31,821 nucleotides of DNA from Circinella umbellata (Eukaryota; Mucoromycota; Mucoromycetes; Mucorales; Lichtheimiaceae). Within the stretch, counting starts at the first letter, position 1; the number at the start of each line of letters is the position of its first letter. Positions 19,431 to 30,893 of this stretch are shown in pieces. The notes beneath the pieces were generated by a model. It saw only the letters and a list, made by a program, of their open reading frames with translations, was not told the origin of the DNA and made no database searches. A program made the translations under genes and the position numbers. The stretch covers positions 1 through 31,821 of the forward strand of contig JAIWNF010000139.1 of the NCBI GenBank assembly GCA_025093555.1, in the 5' to 3' direction.

Positions 19431-22400
19431 TCACCTTTTTCTTTTGGTAACCTCATCAAAATACATGATTGCAAGTTGAGCCTTTTCTAAATCTTTGGTT
19501 TGGACAAGCTGTTGAAGAAACTTGACAACTACACCTGCATCTTCATCTTCTGGCCCAAGTGGAAATGATTCAACCCATTCATGTAAAACCGTTCGTACAC
19601 CTTCAATAGAGCTGTTACCCAAGAGCTTTGGTTCATTTTGGACAGGAAGTGGCAAGTCCATTATTTTCGTAGTGGATGATGCATTTTTCATTAACTAGAT
19701 AATAAGTATGTAAGTGTCCATTTATTGTGAATATTGGACACCATTTGACTTATATCTTAACTGCTCATTAAGTTTTCTGTTTTACCTTGGTCCGCGCTTC
19801 ACGAAAATGATCATTTCGAATATTTCTTTCTCGTACCAATTGCTCCCGTCTTTGATCTGCCTGAATCTCTGCTTGCATCGCTATTGTACCACATAAATTA
19901 GTATTATTCAACAATTTCGAAATCTAGGACAATACACTGCTCATCCGCACAAAATAAAAGCACTTACACGCAGGCAATTCAGCCCAAATCGCAGATTCCC
20001 ATGGTGAGCTGTGAACTGTTTTATCTTCTCTACTGGGACTTTTAGTCGTATTAAACATTTGGGTAAGAGTGGTGCTATTTTTTGCTTGAACCCTTTAACC
20101 GATAGCTCTTCTTTGTCAACTGAGGGCGTCCACGTGAAGAAAACATGTTATCTGACTGTTGTAAGCGCTGTTGCTCTTCCTGCTGAGGTGGTAACTCGAC
20201 ATCATTTTGTTTTCGTTTTGGTAATTTTCCACTGTACAGCTCCAAGACTTGTTTTCGCATTGCTTCTGGTAACGCAAGCAGCGATCCAGGATCGAGTTGC
20301 GACCATGGAGGAATATCTGGTAATGATGCCAACGGTTCATTGTTAACTGAATCTTCTGATGAGCACGGGCCTTCAACCATAGCGGTGTTTTTTTTGCAAC
20401 CATCCACTACAACTGAAGTCTGTTTCTTTTTTTGAGGCGATAATTGCGGAGAGATTTGTGAATCTGTTTGCTTTGATGATGGGAGAGATATTTTGTATTG
20501 ATGCTTTAATTCATCTTGAACAGCTGTAGGCAGCTCAGCAAATACTTCTGGATCAACTTCCGAAGGGAATTGTTTCGACTTCGTACTTTCGTATGAAGGA
20601 GTAAAAGATAATTTCTGTTGTTTAACTACTTTTGAATTATCATCCACCGATTCCAGCTTTGTAATGTTGATACAAGACCTCGTAAATCAGTAACATCAAA
20701 TTTATATGAGAGTAGCATATCGTAAACATGATGCGATATGGCTTTTGGGTCATCTGTAGCAATTGTAAGTGATATAGATTTGGAAAAACTATCACATTCC
20801 CCACACCCAAGTCGTTTCGAAGCTTCACCAGCATCTAGACATCTTCCAAAACATTCAAAGTAATACGTTTCCCTTTTCTTTGAACACCATGCAGACGCTC
20901 AGTTACTTCCTCACAAGCTCATCTACAAATCGCTAAATATATAAAGTAATTTAGTATTATGAATAATGTTCTAAACATTGTCATAAATGTATCCTCCTTG
21001 CTTCTACTAACTTTAACCTGTTCTTCATTTTCAAATCGGACGCCCACTATTGTAAAGATATGAATAATTTAGAAGATTATGTTCTCTATACAAGAATGAC
21101 TAAAAAAGGAAAACATACATTCACATCAGCACTGACAGATTGTCGTTCCTGCTCATGTTTTAACGGCGCTCATCTATTCCTCTTGAATATTCATACAGCA
21201 TTTTGCAGTTTTCGGACCAAAGTTGCTTTGGAGCATTGGAAGCTTCGTCCTCAAAATATCAGCAACAGTTAATATCCCCATACCAGCTAGTTTCTCTGTC
21301 ATTGAAGGACCAATTCGTGGAAGATCCGATACTGAAAAATCTTGAACCTCCTCTGCACTACAATAATATTGGCCAGCTGGTTTCGCTTTCTTGGTTGCTA
21401 ACCTTGCCAAAAGAATGTTGGGGCCAATACCAATGCTAACTTCACAACGAGTTTTTTCACGTATAGCATTGCGTATTTGTGTAGCAACAATACCGGCCTC
21501 CTCATCTCCATCGATTTCAATGAGTGCTTCATCGACACTGACAGGTTCTATCTCTTCTGCAAAACCATAAAGTGTTTCATAGAATATTTCGGATATAGCT
21601 CTGTACTTTTCAAACTCGTAAGGAATCACCTGTAATTCAGGGCACCTTTGCTTTGCTGTGCCAACGTGCATTCCATTACGTACGCCAGAAGCGCGGGCGA
21701 TATAGTTACATGATGCAATATCACTTGATGAATCAATTTTGGCTTGTTGAAACATGAGATACAGCAACTGGTTGATTTTTTAATTCAGGGCGGTCCAAAA
21801 GACCAACAGATGCGAAAAGCAATCAAATCAATATGCCTTGTTGTACATTAAAAAAAAATATGGTTACGTTAATAGGAAAAAAAAAGATAAGATGGTGTTG
21901 TCTTTCAGTTTACTTGTTCCATAATATCTTACATAACTAATCTTTCTCCGTTGCGCTTTCTCTTCTTTCCTAATGATCCTCCTGCTTCACGACCAAACTT
22001 TTCATCCAATCTCTTGATAATTTCTGCTTTAATTTCTGACTTCCAAGTAGACAAGTGATGTAATCGCGACGATGAATAAAACTTTTTGACAAATCCTGGA
22101 TTGACGCTTGTGTTTTCTCGATTCCATGATTTTGCCAATAGAGTTGCATTCAAAGCTTTCCCTTCAAGAGGCTTTTTGTATTATCCTCTTCCTCATGCTG
22201 CTGCTGCTGCTGTTGTTGTTGTTTTTTTGACCGTTGAAATTGCAATTCTCTTTGTGCCGCATCTTTCCCAGTGATTCGATAGTCATTCCACGGTAATAAC
22301 CGCTGCTCCTTAATACTATCCATCAACCAATTTGGTTTAACAACTTTGTATGCCCTAAAATTCTTATTATAATTAAAAGAAGTTCAAAAAAAAATTGTAA

Positions 22401-22891
22401 CGTATGCAAGTATAATTTTACCGAAACTCATTGCATTTTGCATGTGTTAAATTTGTAGCGATAATGTGTGTAACACTGGACTTTTTCACTATGATATTAT
22501 TATGCAGTTTTGCTTCATTACTATAAAAAATTAAAGGGGCCTTAATATTGTCACCAAGCAACCTCAAACTTACAATAATGTTGATAATCACCACCATGGA
22601 GAATTATCTGTGTACGTAATTCACTTTGAGGAGGATTCGTATATCCATTAATATAAATTGATAACCCTTCGAATATTTGTGGTACTGTTTGGCTTGCACT
22701 TCCTTCTCTGCAAGAAAAGAAATAAATAAATAAAATAAGTTTTTTTCTTAAGTTCGACTAATGCATTAGGTTCTAGGTGAAAAAGAATAACAAAAGATTT
22801 ACAAAATTTTTTCTTGATCTTTAAGTTTAGCTCGCTTATTTGTCATATAAGTTTTGAATTCACCAAATTTGATCGCCCCATATGGATTCAT
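19431..22891 (-). pseudogene. REV1: DNA repair protein REV1 (Y-family), broken by ~10 small indels
   Basis: Protein blocks occur in REV1 order on the minus strand. From about 22891 there is NPYGAIKFGEFKTYM, then a BRCT domain (FEGLSIYINGYTNPP; SSVTHIIATNL; YKVVKPNWLMDSI). A poly-Gln linker follows, then FYSSSRLHHLSTWK. The catalytic core has DIASCNYIARASGVRNGM, PYEFEKYRAISEIFY, VSVDEALIEI and SIGIGPNILLARLATKKAKP. Next are the little finger, three ubiquitin-binding (UBM)-like motifs and the REV1 C-terminal domain (about 19431-19690) that recruits Rev7 and other polymerases. REV1 inserts dCMP opposite lesions and scaffolds translesion synthesis. The frame is interrupted near 22157, 21810, 21803, 21745, 21195, 21170, 20915, 20855, 20672 and 20075. 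Each is explained by one or two bases lost or gained in a short run of identical bases; no nonsense substitution was found. It could be a young pseudogene or a local assembly error. Confidence 0.85.
22191..22224 (-). repeat. CAA/CAG repeat encoding poly-Gln in REV1
   Basis: A (CAA)n(CAG)n run on the minus strand, about eight Gln codons, lies in the linker between the BRCT and catalytic domains of REV1. Such runs are prone to slippage. Confidence 0.7.
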
Positions 22892-23011
22892 TGCTGTAAC
22901 AACAAAAAGGAAGCTTAAAGAAGGTGTATATTCAGCAGAAACTTGTAAAGTTACTCCGCAAGTGCGGGTGAATCTTTATTTTCTTTCTTTATACCTTGAC
23001 CAACCCAATTT
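22892..23011. promoter_or_regulatory. REV1/STIMATE-type bidirectional promoter region
   Basis: Only 120 bp separate the presumed REV1 start (22891, minus) and the membrane-protein start (23012, plus). It contains CCGCAAGTGCGG (22956-22967), a 12-bp interrupted palindrome unusually G+C-rich for the region, about midway between the starts. Role as a shared site is inferred. Confidence 0.45.
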
Positions 23012-24143
23012 ATGACTATGCTATATGGACGTGACCCTCCAGAAGATAATGATGACGAACAAGCCGGTTGTAAGCTTATGGATGCATTTGCCATTTTTAT
23101 TCAATTATGTCTGGCAGCTGCTGCATTCTCAACCCTCATATTTAAACGACATAAAGAAAACCCTAGAAGACCAGTGCGAATTTGGTAAAAAAAAAAGAAG
23201 AATATTTCGTTATTTTGAAACACCCTAAGATATATATATGTTAGCGCTTCAACTAATACACATACGCATATATAGGGGATTCGATGTCAGTAAACAACTA
23301 GTCGGTGGAATTGTAATTCATTCGTTAAATGTCGTTGCATCTTACATATCAGGCGGTAATCCAGAAGGAAGTAACTCGAATCCTTGTGTCTGGTAAGTTG
23401 TGTATTTATAGAACGAATAAAAAAGAACACCTTACATGTGCCACATGTTTACACCGAGAAAAAATAGCTTTCATTTTAAACAACTCTATAAATAATGTAT
23501 TAGGTATTTTTTGAACATATTTGTTGATACGACGATTGGTATAGGGATCTTGTGGGGTATCCATGCTGCATTCCAATACATTTTGATCCAAAAATTAAAT
23601 TTATCTGGGTTGCAGACGGGAGTTTATGGTGATCCTCCACTTCAAAAGCAAACAAAGCGTTGGGTTAAGCAACTGGCTGTTTATATTGCAAGCTTGATTC
23701 TCATGAAGTTATGTGTTGTTCTTCTTTTCCACATATTCCCGCAGATGTCTGACTTTGGCCACTGGGTACTACAATGGACCATGGGCGATTATAAGCTACA
23801 AGTTGTATTTGTTATGCTCATGTAAGGAATTTATAACATGGATATTGTCTAATATAGGAAGTTGACTTACCAATGAATCATGATTTATTAATCTAGCTTC
23901 CCATTGATTATGAATATTATTCAATTTTGGATCATTGATACAATCGTCAAGCACAAGACGCCTATTCGACTAAGTCAAGATGAGGATGAAGATGTACTAG
24001 TGACCGACGATGAGGATTATGATGAAGATACTATGGATGACAGACGACGTTTATTGGCTGATCACGATAGACCCAAGAGTCCAGCAGAAAGTACATTAGA
24101 CCATAGTGCATATGAATTAGAAGCTAGTTCGAATCGTGTATGA
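23012..24143 (+). CDS. STIMATE/TMEM110-family multi-pass membrane protein
   Basis: Four exons (23012-23184, 23276-23392, 23504-23821, 23897-24143) give exactly 284 residues. The N-terminus contains GCKLMDAFAIFIQLCLAAAA and STLIFKRHKENPRRPVRIW. The next segments are QLVGGIVIHSLNVVASYISG, NPCVWYFLNIFVDTTIGIGI, YGDPPLQKQTKRWVKQLAVY and FPLIMNIIQFWIIDTIVKHK. These match the STIMATE family (animal TMEM110, an ER regulator of STIM; yeast YPL162C, a vacuolar membrane protein). About five hydrophobic segments are visible. The C-terminus is soluble, acidic and Asp/Glu-rich. The exact fungal role is not established. The start was taken at the first ATG (a second, in frame, is two codons on). Frame and splice sites are clean, in contrast to neighbouring REV1. 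Confidence 0.85.
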
Positions 24144-25446
24144 TCATCACAACTATTATAAGCAACAATTTTTTTTATTACCATTATCATTATTATCATC
24201 AGAATGCATATATTCCAACCTTTCTATTTAACGTGTATATACAATTACCATAACAGCCAACCAAAAACCATCCCAATATTGTAAAAGAACAACATTCCTT
24301 TTTTAAACCAAAAATTGCATTTCTTTAATGTTTCTGTTGTGGGTTGTATTTTATTGTCATAATGGCTCAATGGACGAAATATAAAATTTAGTTTTACTGC
24401 AATAGCAATCTTTTTTTTATAGTTTCCAAAGCAAAAGATACTGTCTACGCTACACCTTACTCAACTTACTTTAATGGATATGGATGGGTATTGATAATTT
24501 ACTTCTATGCTGCATATTGATTTCTATGCCTTGAGGAGTTTCATATACCAACATAATTTTTCAAGTACGCTCTTTTCATTGTTTTTAGTTGATTGATTGA
24601 AGTCTGCGATAGTAAAATACATGGTTATATTTGAATATGTATGTGTTATCGTAAAAATAAATTACATGGTTAGCATGCAGTAGCAGATCTTCTCTTCCAT
24701 TTTCAATACATTGTTTAAAGTCAGCGATAATGAGTATCTTTAATAATGAAACTCTGTTATGTCATTCATATATTAAGACTAACACTTTTTGCTGCGATAG
24801 CCGAGGGGATCCACAAAGTTACTACATATTAGATATATGAAAAATCCAGTCAAATCTCCAAACAGGATAAGCAAGAATATCATTATCCATTTATAGATCT
24901 GTCAAAAGATATAAATAAGGTGTATTTTTATTATGTTTTCGAGTAATATTCACTCCACGTTTTTTTTTGGCGTTGTACGTCTCAGATATGATACGATAAT
25001 AATAAACATATATGCACGTGTGACAATATATCAAGTGACACTACTTACTCCGATACAACATATTTAGGCGGCGTAGCATCGATTCACGCATATGTTTTTG
25101 ATATTAAGATATTGCATCACGATATACCCCATTAATTAACCAGAGGTTTTTTTTATGAAACGGCCATATATAATTTTTTTTTGCTATTACTGTTTATTGT
25201 TTAATGGGTATTAAAAAGAAAAGAAAATTCTTGTTATAATGAGAAGAAAAGGAGTAAGTATTTTCGATGGAAAATGAGATCGCGTAAATAATGAGAAAAA
25301 TTTAAAAAGGGGAAAGATTCAAAGAAAAAGGGGGATGAAAGTTGTTATATAACTATATTATTTGCTTCTACTTTGCTTAAAAAAAGGAAGAAGAAGAAGG
25401 AGGAGGAGAACGAAGAGGGGGGAAGAGTGAAATATAATGCATGTCT
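24144..25446. other. Convergent intergenic region, no gene seen
   Basis: The STIMATE-type gene and GDI end towards each other across 1.3 kb. The sequence is A/T-rich. 25381-25431 is a strand-biased purine run (GAAGAAGAAGGAGGAGG type) just beyond the GDI stop, probably in its 3' flank. No conserved frame or RNA gene was recognised. Confidence 0.55.
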
Positions 25447-27321
25447 TTAAGCATTCATTTCAGCTTGTTCTTGTTCTTGAGTGGGTCTTTGTTTCAACAC
25501 TAAGTCAGATCCAGTCATACGGCGGTAAATATTCTTCACATCATCACAAACAGTTTCAAAATGTGAAGTAGCATCATATGAGCGAGAAATAAATATTTGA
25601 TCATCTGTGCCATCAGCTTCAGGTTCCTTCAGATCAGAAATGGAGATGAATCTAATTTACAAAAAAAAAAAAAACGATTATATAAGCAAACCTGACTGAT
25701 AAAATGTTATTTCAAAGTAACCTATCTAATAACAAGAATACATACTTGTCGTGAATAGGGCCCATAACGTCGAGACCAGCTTGAATTTCTTTTTCAGGTT
25801 CATCAGTTTCGACAATGGTCGAAGCAATAGCAAGGTACATATCCTTGGGACAAACATTATGATTGCTGGAAACACAAGCAACATATACATCATGCTTACG
25901 ACCCACTTGGTTTTGTGGAATGACAATTTGTACCGAATCAGCATCACCAGTTTCAGGGATAGGATGCTTCAGGAGACAGATAGCACGAACTACCTTTCCT
26001 GTTGTCTTGACTTTGGTAGGGGCATAAGAAGGATCACAGATAATTTGCTTTGCAGTAGCCTTTTGTTCGCCCGACCGAACACCAACAGCTACACCATTTT
26101 CATATAAAATCTCATCAACAGCATGGTCCAACATGTAAGTACCACCATAAATTGCACTCAGTCTATATGTGGCAGGGGAGAGAAAATCAGTAAGAAAAAA
26201 AGAACAAATAGATATTAGCACGAGCTCCCTTCATAAAACACGTGTAATGTAAAATGACGCTCTAAACTAAAATATACATGACATACCGTGCAAAGGATTG
26301 TGGAAGTTCTCCCAAACCATGAAGAGGGTAGATATAAGGACTCTTGCCATAACGGGCAATGGATGCAACATACAAGATGATCTTGTCAACAGTTTCACGA
26401 GCAGATTTTTGAAGATATCCATCATCTAAGTGAAGAGCCATGGCATGACCAATGAAGTCTTGGGTTCCAGGTTCCAGACCAAACTTTTCGTATAGTTCAA
26501 CCATATTGTTTTTGTCAAGATCAATACCTTAAAGTTTTCGGAAGAGAAAAAAAAAGATGTATTCTTTTAGTATTTGCTTCTAATTCAAAGTATGACCCAT
26601 AATCAAGACTACTATTATCCTAATCCTTGATCCCTTTTCCCCCCCAATAATTTACCATCATGAGTAGATTCATCTTCATCGTTCCAATTTTGGATAAACT
26701 CAAGAAACTTTTGCAATCGACGCTTCTCAACCATACCCATCAATGGGGAAGCAACAGCCTCAGTCTCAGTTGCAGGGACCTTGGAAATTTTTCCATCACG
26801 ATACACAAAAGAGCCAGCAATTTGCTTGAATTCGAGGTATCGAGTGACATCAGTATGTGTCAAGAAACGAACAATTTCACCGTTGGCCATCATGAACTTT
26901 GGAATCAAATCAATGTTATAATCTCTTTCACGGCCCAAATCGGAGGGAGCTGTAACATCTGGTCGATACTTGTGGAAGAGCTAAAAAAATATGCCATAAA
27001 TTACATCATATTTTTTTTTAGTTTCTGAGAATAAAAGTAACCACCAGTTTCTTGTATGCTATATTTATAATGTTACCTGACTTAAGTTAAGAGAAGCAGA
27101 TTCTCCACCATAATAATCGTTACGATCAATATGCAAAACCTTTTTGCCCTCAACAGAGAAAATACCCGAGAGAATGCATTCAGTCAAACCAGTACCGAGA
27201 ACAATGATGTCGTATTGCTCATCCTAAAGAAGATTAAACGCGTCCAATGTTAGTTATTAACCGATGGGGCTTCAATCTACTATAGTAAAAAGGGAATGAT
27301 CAGTTTTTGTTTTCTTACCAT
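25447..27321 (-). CDS. GDI1: Rab GDP-dissociation inhibitor (GDI)
   Basis: Six minus-strand exons (27321-27319, 27223-27077, 26980-26656, 26527-26287, 26162-25746, 25651-25447) splice to exactly 445 residues, the usual GDI length. The N-terminus [20 protein letters not shown] is the dinucleotide-fold motif. Sequence-conserved regions follow: [38 protein letters not shown], the Rab-binding platform, [20 protein letters not shown] and [13 protein letters not shown] extracts GDP-bound, prenylated Rab GTPases from membranes and recycles them for vesicle transport; it acts in the cytosol and is essential in yeast. The first exon contributes only the ATG, separated by a 95-nt intron. No frame damage. 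Identification is very secure. Confidence 0.97.
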
Positions 27322-29372
27322 GTTGTCTTGAATAATAAATAATTAAATAAAGAAAAAAAAAGCGAAGAAGTGAAAAGAAAAAAAAAGAGAGAAGTAGAGG
27401 AACCGGTTTTTTGCTTTAACTTATAATAAATCGCATAGGTTGTCATAATTGAAAACGTGATACAAAATGCACGTTGTTTTAGCTCCGGTCACTCCCAAAT
27501 GTTCACCAAAAAAGAGAAACATAAACGTGTTTTTTTTATTATTCTGAAGGGGAAACCTTTTATATTACTATACAAGCAGTAATCCTGTACTATTGATTAT
27601 ATTTTTGTTTTATATAATAGATAATGCTCGTAATTGTAATAATGGAATAGTAGTAACAATATGATGACACAATCTAAATGGGAGAAGTGTCACATATGTG
27701 ATAGAGTTAGTGTGCTGGTACTCGGTACCCCGGATCAAAGTGACCATGAGCACAGGCAATGAGAGAATTGTCATGCGTATCAACTACATGTGTATGTTAT
27801 GTTTATGTGTGGCGTTTCAAAAGCTTCTTTGTTGTTTCCATATTATTATCTAGCAGGCAATCATTATTATTATAATGCCTTAATCGAATACTTTATTAAT
27901 ATTATTAATATTATATGCTACTAATTTTCTTTATTCAAACCATTTGAAAAAAGGTTTGACAAGCAATGTAGATTAATAGCGCCGTTTACTCCTCAGATAT
28001 TCCTATTTTACACACCTCAACCCCTTTTGTACAGGCTTGTTTGTAAGACAAACTCAGCTGGGATTTTTTGAACGCATGAGGGGGCAAGAGGAAATATATC
28101 TAGCATTTAACTGTTTACTTTGAATTTACTGTTATTTTATGATATGAAAAGAACTGGTGAACCTGACGTCGATTAATTTGTCACAGCAGCACATGCTACC
28201 ATGCCTTATTATTGTCGTTATGTAAATTGTAAGTGATTATTTCGATGACACCAGTAGATAATTATAGTGACGGTTATTATATATATAATGAGAACCCAAA
28301 TTTCTCTGATAAACTAAACAAATATATGGATCGCCTATTTTTATACACTTATACATCATACATGCAAAAGAAATGCCCGAGAAAAGTTTATTATAGTTAT
28401 AAATGTTGGTATTATTACAAGTTTAGAATATTAATATGTATTGTTTGCTTTTTTGTTTGTTTGTTTATTTTTTTATTATATTTTTCTACGTATCTCAAAT
28501 ATAACATAAATCGTAATGTTTTGCTACTTACTCCTGCTCAATACTAGTATTTGGTAACCTGCGTAACGTTTTCTTTCAATTGTGGCCTATTTAAGAGCTC
28601 CGTTTAAACCGCACCGTGCACCGACGCATGAACCTGTTCATCCCGCCAATATCCGTTTTAGGTTCTTACACATACCCATATTCTATAGTAAATACTCAGG
28701 AAGGCATTAAAATTAATGTAAATATGTTACATCAATAATAATAAGAGTGGGTATGAAAAGTATGGTTGATGACGAACTATTATTAAAGATGCTAAAATTA
28801 GCTCTTGTTGGTATTCTTTTGGTAGAGTAAGCATTATTATCTTTATGCAGCGAACAGACAAATTATTTCAGGTTTTTTTTTTTGTTCATCTAGGACATTC
28901 TATTGAGTATACATACATTTACAAAATAAGATAAAAAAAAACTATATAAATTATTTGGTGTTGTAAAATTATCAATGATGGAAGTGATAATAGCTTTTTA
29001 CGTACCAGCATCATCACATAAATGATTGTCACTAGTGATTTTCAACTCAATCTATGAGAGTTATCTAGTATACATATATATATATTTATATAATTAACGA
29101 TTCAAAACTTAGCTTTGGAATGTCAAAGTGTATATATTATATCATGCTTATTCATAAACTGTAAACTCAACAAGAAGATGATAGATAGAAAACAAGAATA
29201 AATAAAGTAATAAGAATCTGTGCTAACAGCTTGCAGATCACAAGTACCCATAAAAGGAAGTCATATGGTTTTGTTTTTTCTCACATTTACCCTTTGTTGG
29301 TCTTTGCTTTTTTTCCCTTTTCTTGTTCTTCTTCTCTTCTTTCCAATAAGAGTAATACTCACAAAGTATCCA
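27322..29372. other. Divergent intergenic region between GDI and bHLH genes
   Basis: About 2 kb without a supportable gene. It should contain both promoters. Points noted are TTAATATTATTAATATTA at about 27894-27911, a TGAACctGTTCA palindrome near 28629, and TATATATATATTTATATA at about 29072. A 104-codon frame at 28233-28547 with one hydrophobic segment is Tyr/Lys/Ile-rich in the way expected from A/T-rich DNA and is not called. 29264-29360 is pyrimidine-rich, consistent with a 5' leader. Confidence 0.5.
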
Positions 29373-30650
29373 ATGTATTCACCGACTCAGCACCACTTTA
29401 ATTCAGAAGCACAGCAGCAACATGAACAGGGTTTTCATCCAGCATCTATTGATATTCATAATAACGACAGTGGCGATGGACCAATGCATGGTGATGCCTC
29501 GCCCGCAACTGTAGGTGCTGTTCCTGTAAGAAGCAATACCGCAACATATAATACTTCGAGCTCCTCATATAGTTTCGGAGCAGTATCACTAGCCATGAGC
29601 CCTCCTTCAACTTCCGGTACACGAGGTATTCCATTCGGTGAAACTAATTCACACAATTGGTTCGGTACAAGTATGGATTCTGTCGGTTCGTCATTCGGAC
29701 AATCACCACCGATCTTTAACGGGGGCCCAACACCCATAGGAGGACGTAATGACTTAATTGTTTCTCCTTCTACATCAACAAGTCAATTAGATGGAATTAC
29801 TACTGGAGAAGAAGACGAGACACAACAACGAAAGTAAGAAAATTCATTGTTTTTTTCTTCTCCTTATGTGATCGCAAATTTTTAAGGGGGTTAACAATTG
29901 ATCTGACGCTAAAAAATCTTTAACAGTTTGCAGGAAATCTTTGAAAAACGACGCCGACGTCGAGAGTCACATAACGCAGTCGAGAGACGAAGACGGGATA
30001 ATATTAACGAACGGATCCATGGTAAATATATAAACCATTTTGGATGAACGATTTAAGAATCAAGTAGTTAATTAATATGTTGTAATATCTTAGAATTATG
30101 CTTGTTGTTACCGGATCACCTGTTAGAATCAGCGCCTACAAGTTCAAATGTGATGTCTGTATCTACTAGTCAGAGTGGTGGAAACATTCGAGCCATTAAC
30201 AAAGGAACCATTCTTAAACTATCCGTAGATCATATAAAAGAGCTTCAACTCGAACTAGCACGATATCAAGAAAAGATCCGAGAGTTGGAAAATAAGATTG
30301 GTGGTTCTAAAATCGAAGCAGCAACGACATCCACTACAATAGGAAAGTCAGAAATGGTAGCAAGCTACAATAATACAACAGTATCAGGGAATGATTTCAT
30401 TGATAATAATCGTGTGCATCAACATCACCCACAGCAACGACAATCGCAATCCCAACCTCATCCAGCTTCATCTTCTTCTTCATTACTTGCACATCATAGT
30501 CAGCAACAACAACAGCAACAGGACACGTTAGGACATGAAGCTATTAACCTTGTGGGTTCATCACCAAGAGATCGGGTTAATTCCGTCCAGTTCCAACAGC
30601 AGTTTGGTAATTTACATATTACACCTGATGAGATGGCAAGGCAACACTAA
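29373..30650 (+). CDS. bHLH-leucine-zipper transcription factor (USF/MITF/RTG3 type)
   Basis: Three exons (29373-29833, 29927-30021, 30094-30650) give exactly 370 residues. The N-terminal half is Ser/Thr/Gly/Pro-rich and disordered. The basic region EKRRRRRESHNAVERRRRDN carries the His-Glu-Arg triad that selects CACGTG E-boxes. Helix 1 is INERIHELCLLLPDHLL, followed by a Ser-rich loop of about 25 residues, then helix 2 (NKGTILKLSVDHIKELQ) running into a leucine-zipper-like coil (LELARYQEKIRELENKI). The C-terminus is His/Gln/Ser-rich with a poly-Gln run. It should bind DNA as a dimer in the nucleus; its target pathway cannot be told from sequence. The start at 29373 was chosen because the upstream in-frame extension is hydrophobic and pyrimidine-driven. 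Confidence 0.88.
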
Positions 30651-30893
30651 AAAGCATATTACTATTCCCATTATCAGCACTCTGTTTCTGTTCTACTATT
30701 ATTTTAATTACAGTACTATATTCTTCTTCGTCTGTAAATCATTATCTTTTCATCACAATTATCAATAAACAAAAAGTCAAAGTGACCAATCATTAAATTT
30801 TTTAATGCAATTTTTTTTCTTGTACCTCCTTTTTCTATTATTTCTTGTGCTCGGCTTTTTATAGACACGTAAACTGAACAAAAAAAAAATACT
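30651..30893. other. Short spacer between bHLH and PAAF1-like genes
   Basis: 243 bp on the same strand. It is A/T-rich with a CAATAAAC polyadenylation-like signal at 30762-30769 and an A run just before the next ATG. Confidence 0.4.

Noticed and set aside
21060..21440. Plus-strand open frames across the REV1 catalytic region
   Set aside because: They are shadows of REV1 coding sequence on the other strand, with no family match.
28233..28547. 104-codon frame with a hydrophobic segment
   Set aside because: Residue content (Tyr, Lys, Ile, Phe) is that of translated A/T-rich spacer; no family recognised and no conserved exon nearby.
29264..29372. Hydrophobic N-terminal extension (signal-anchor-like) on the bHLH protein
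   Set aside because: It is encoded by a pyrimidine-rich tract typical of a leader or intron end; a nuclear factor starting at 29373 is more sensible.
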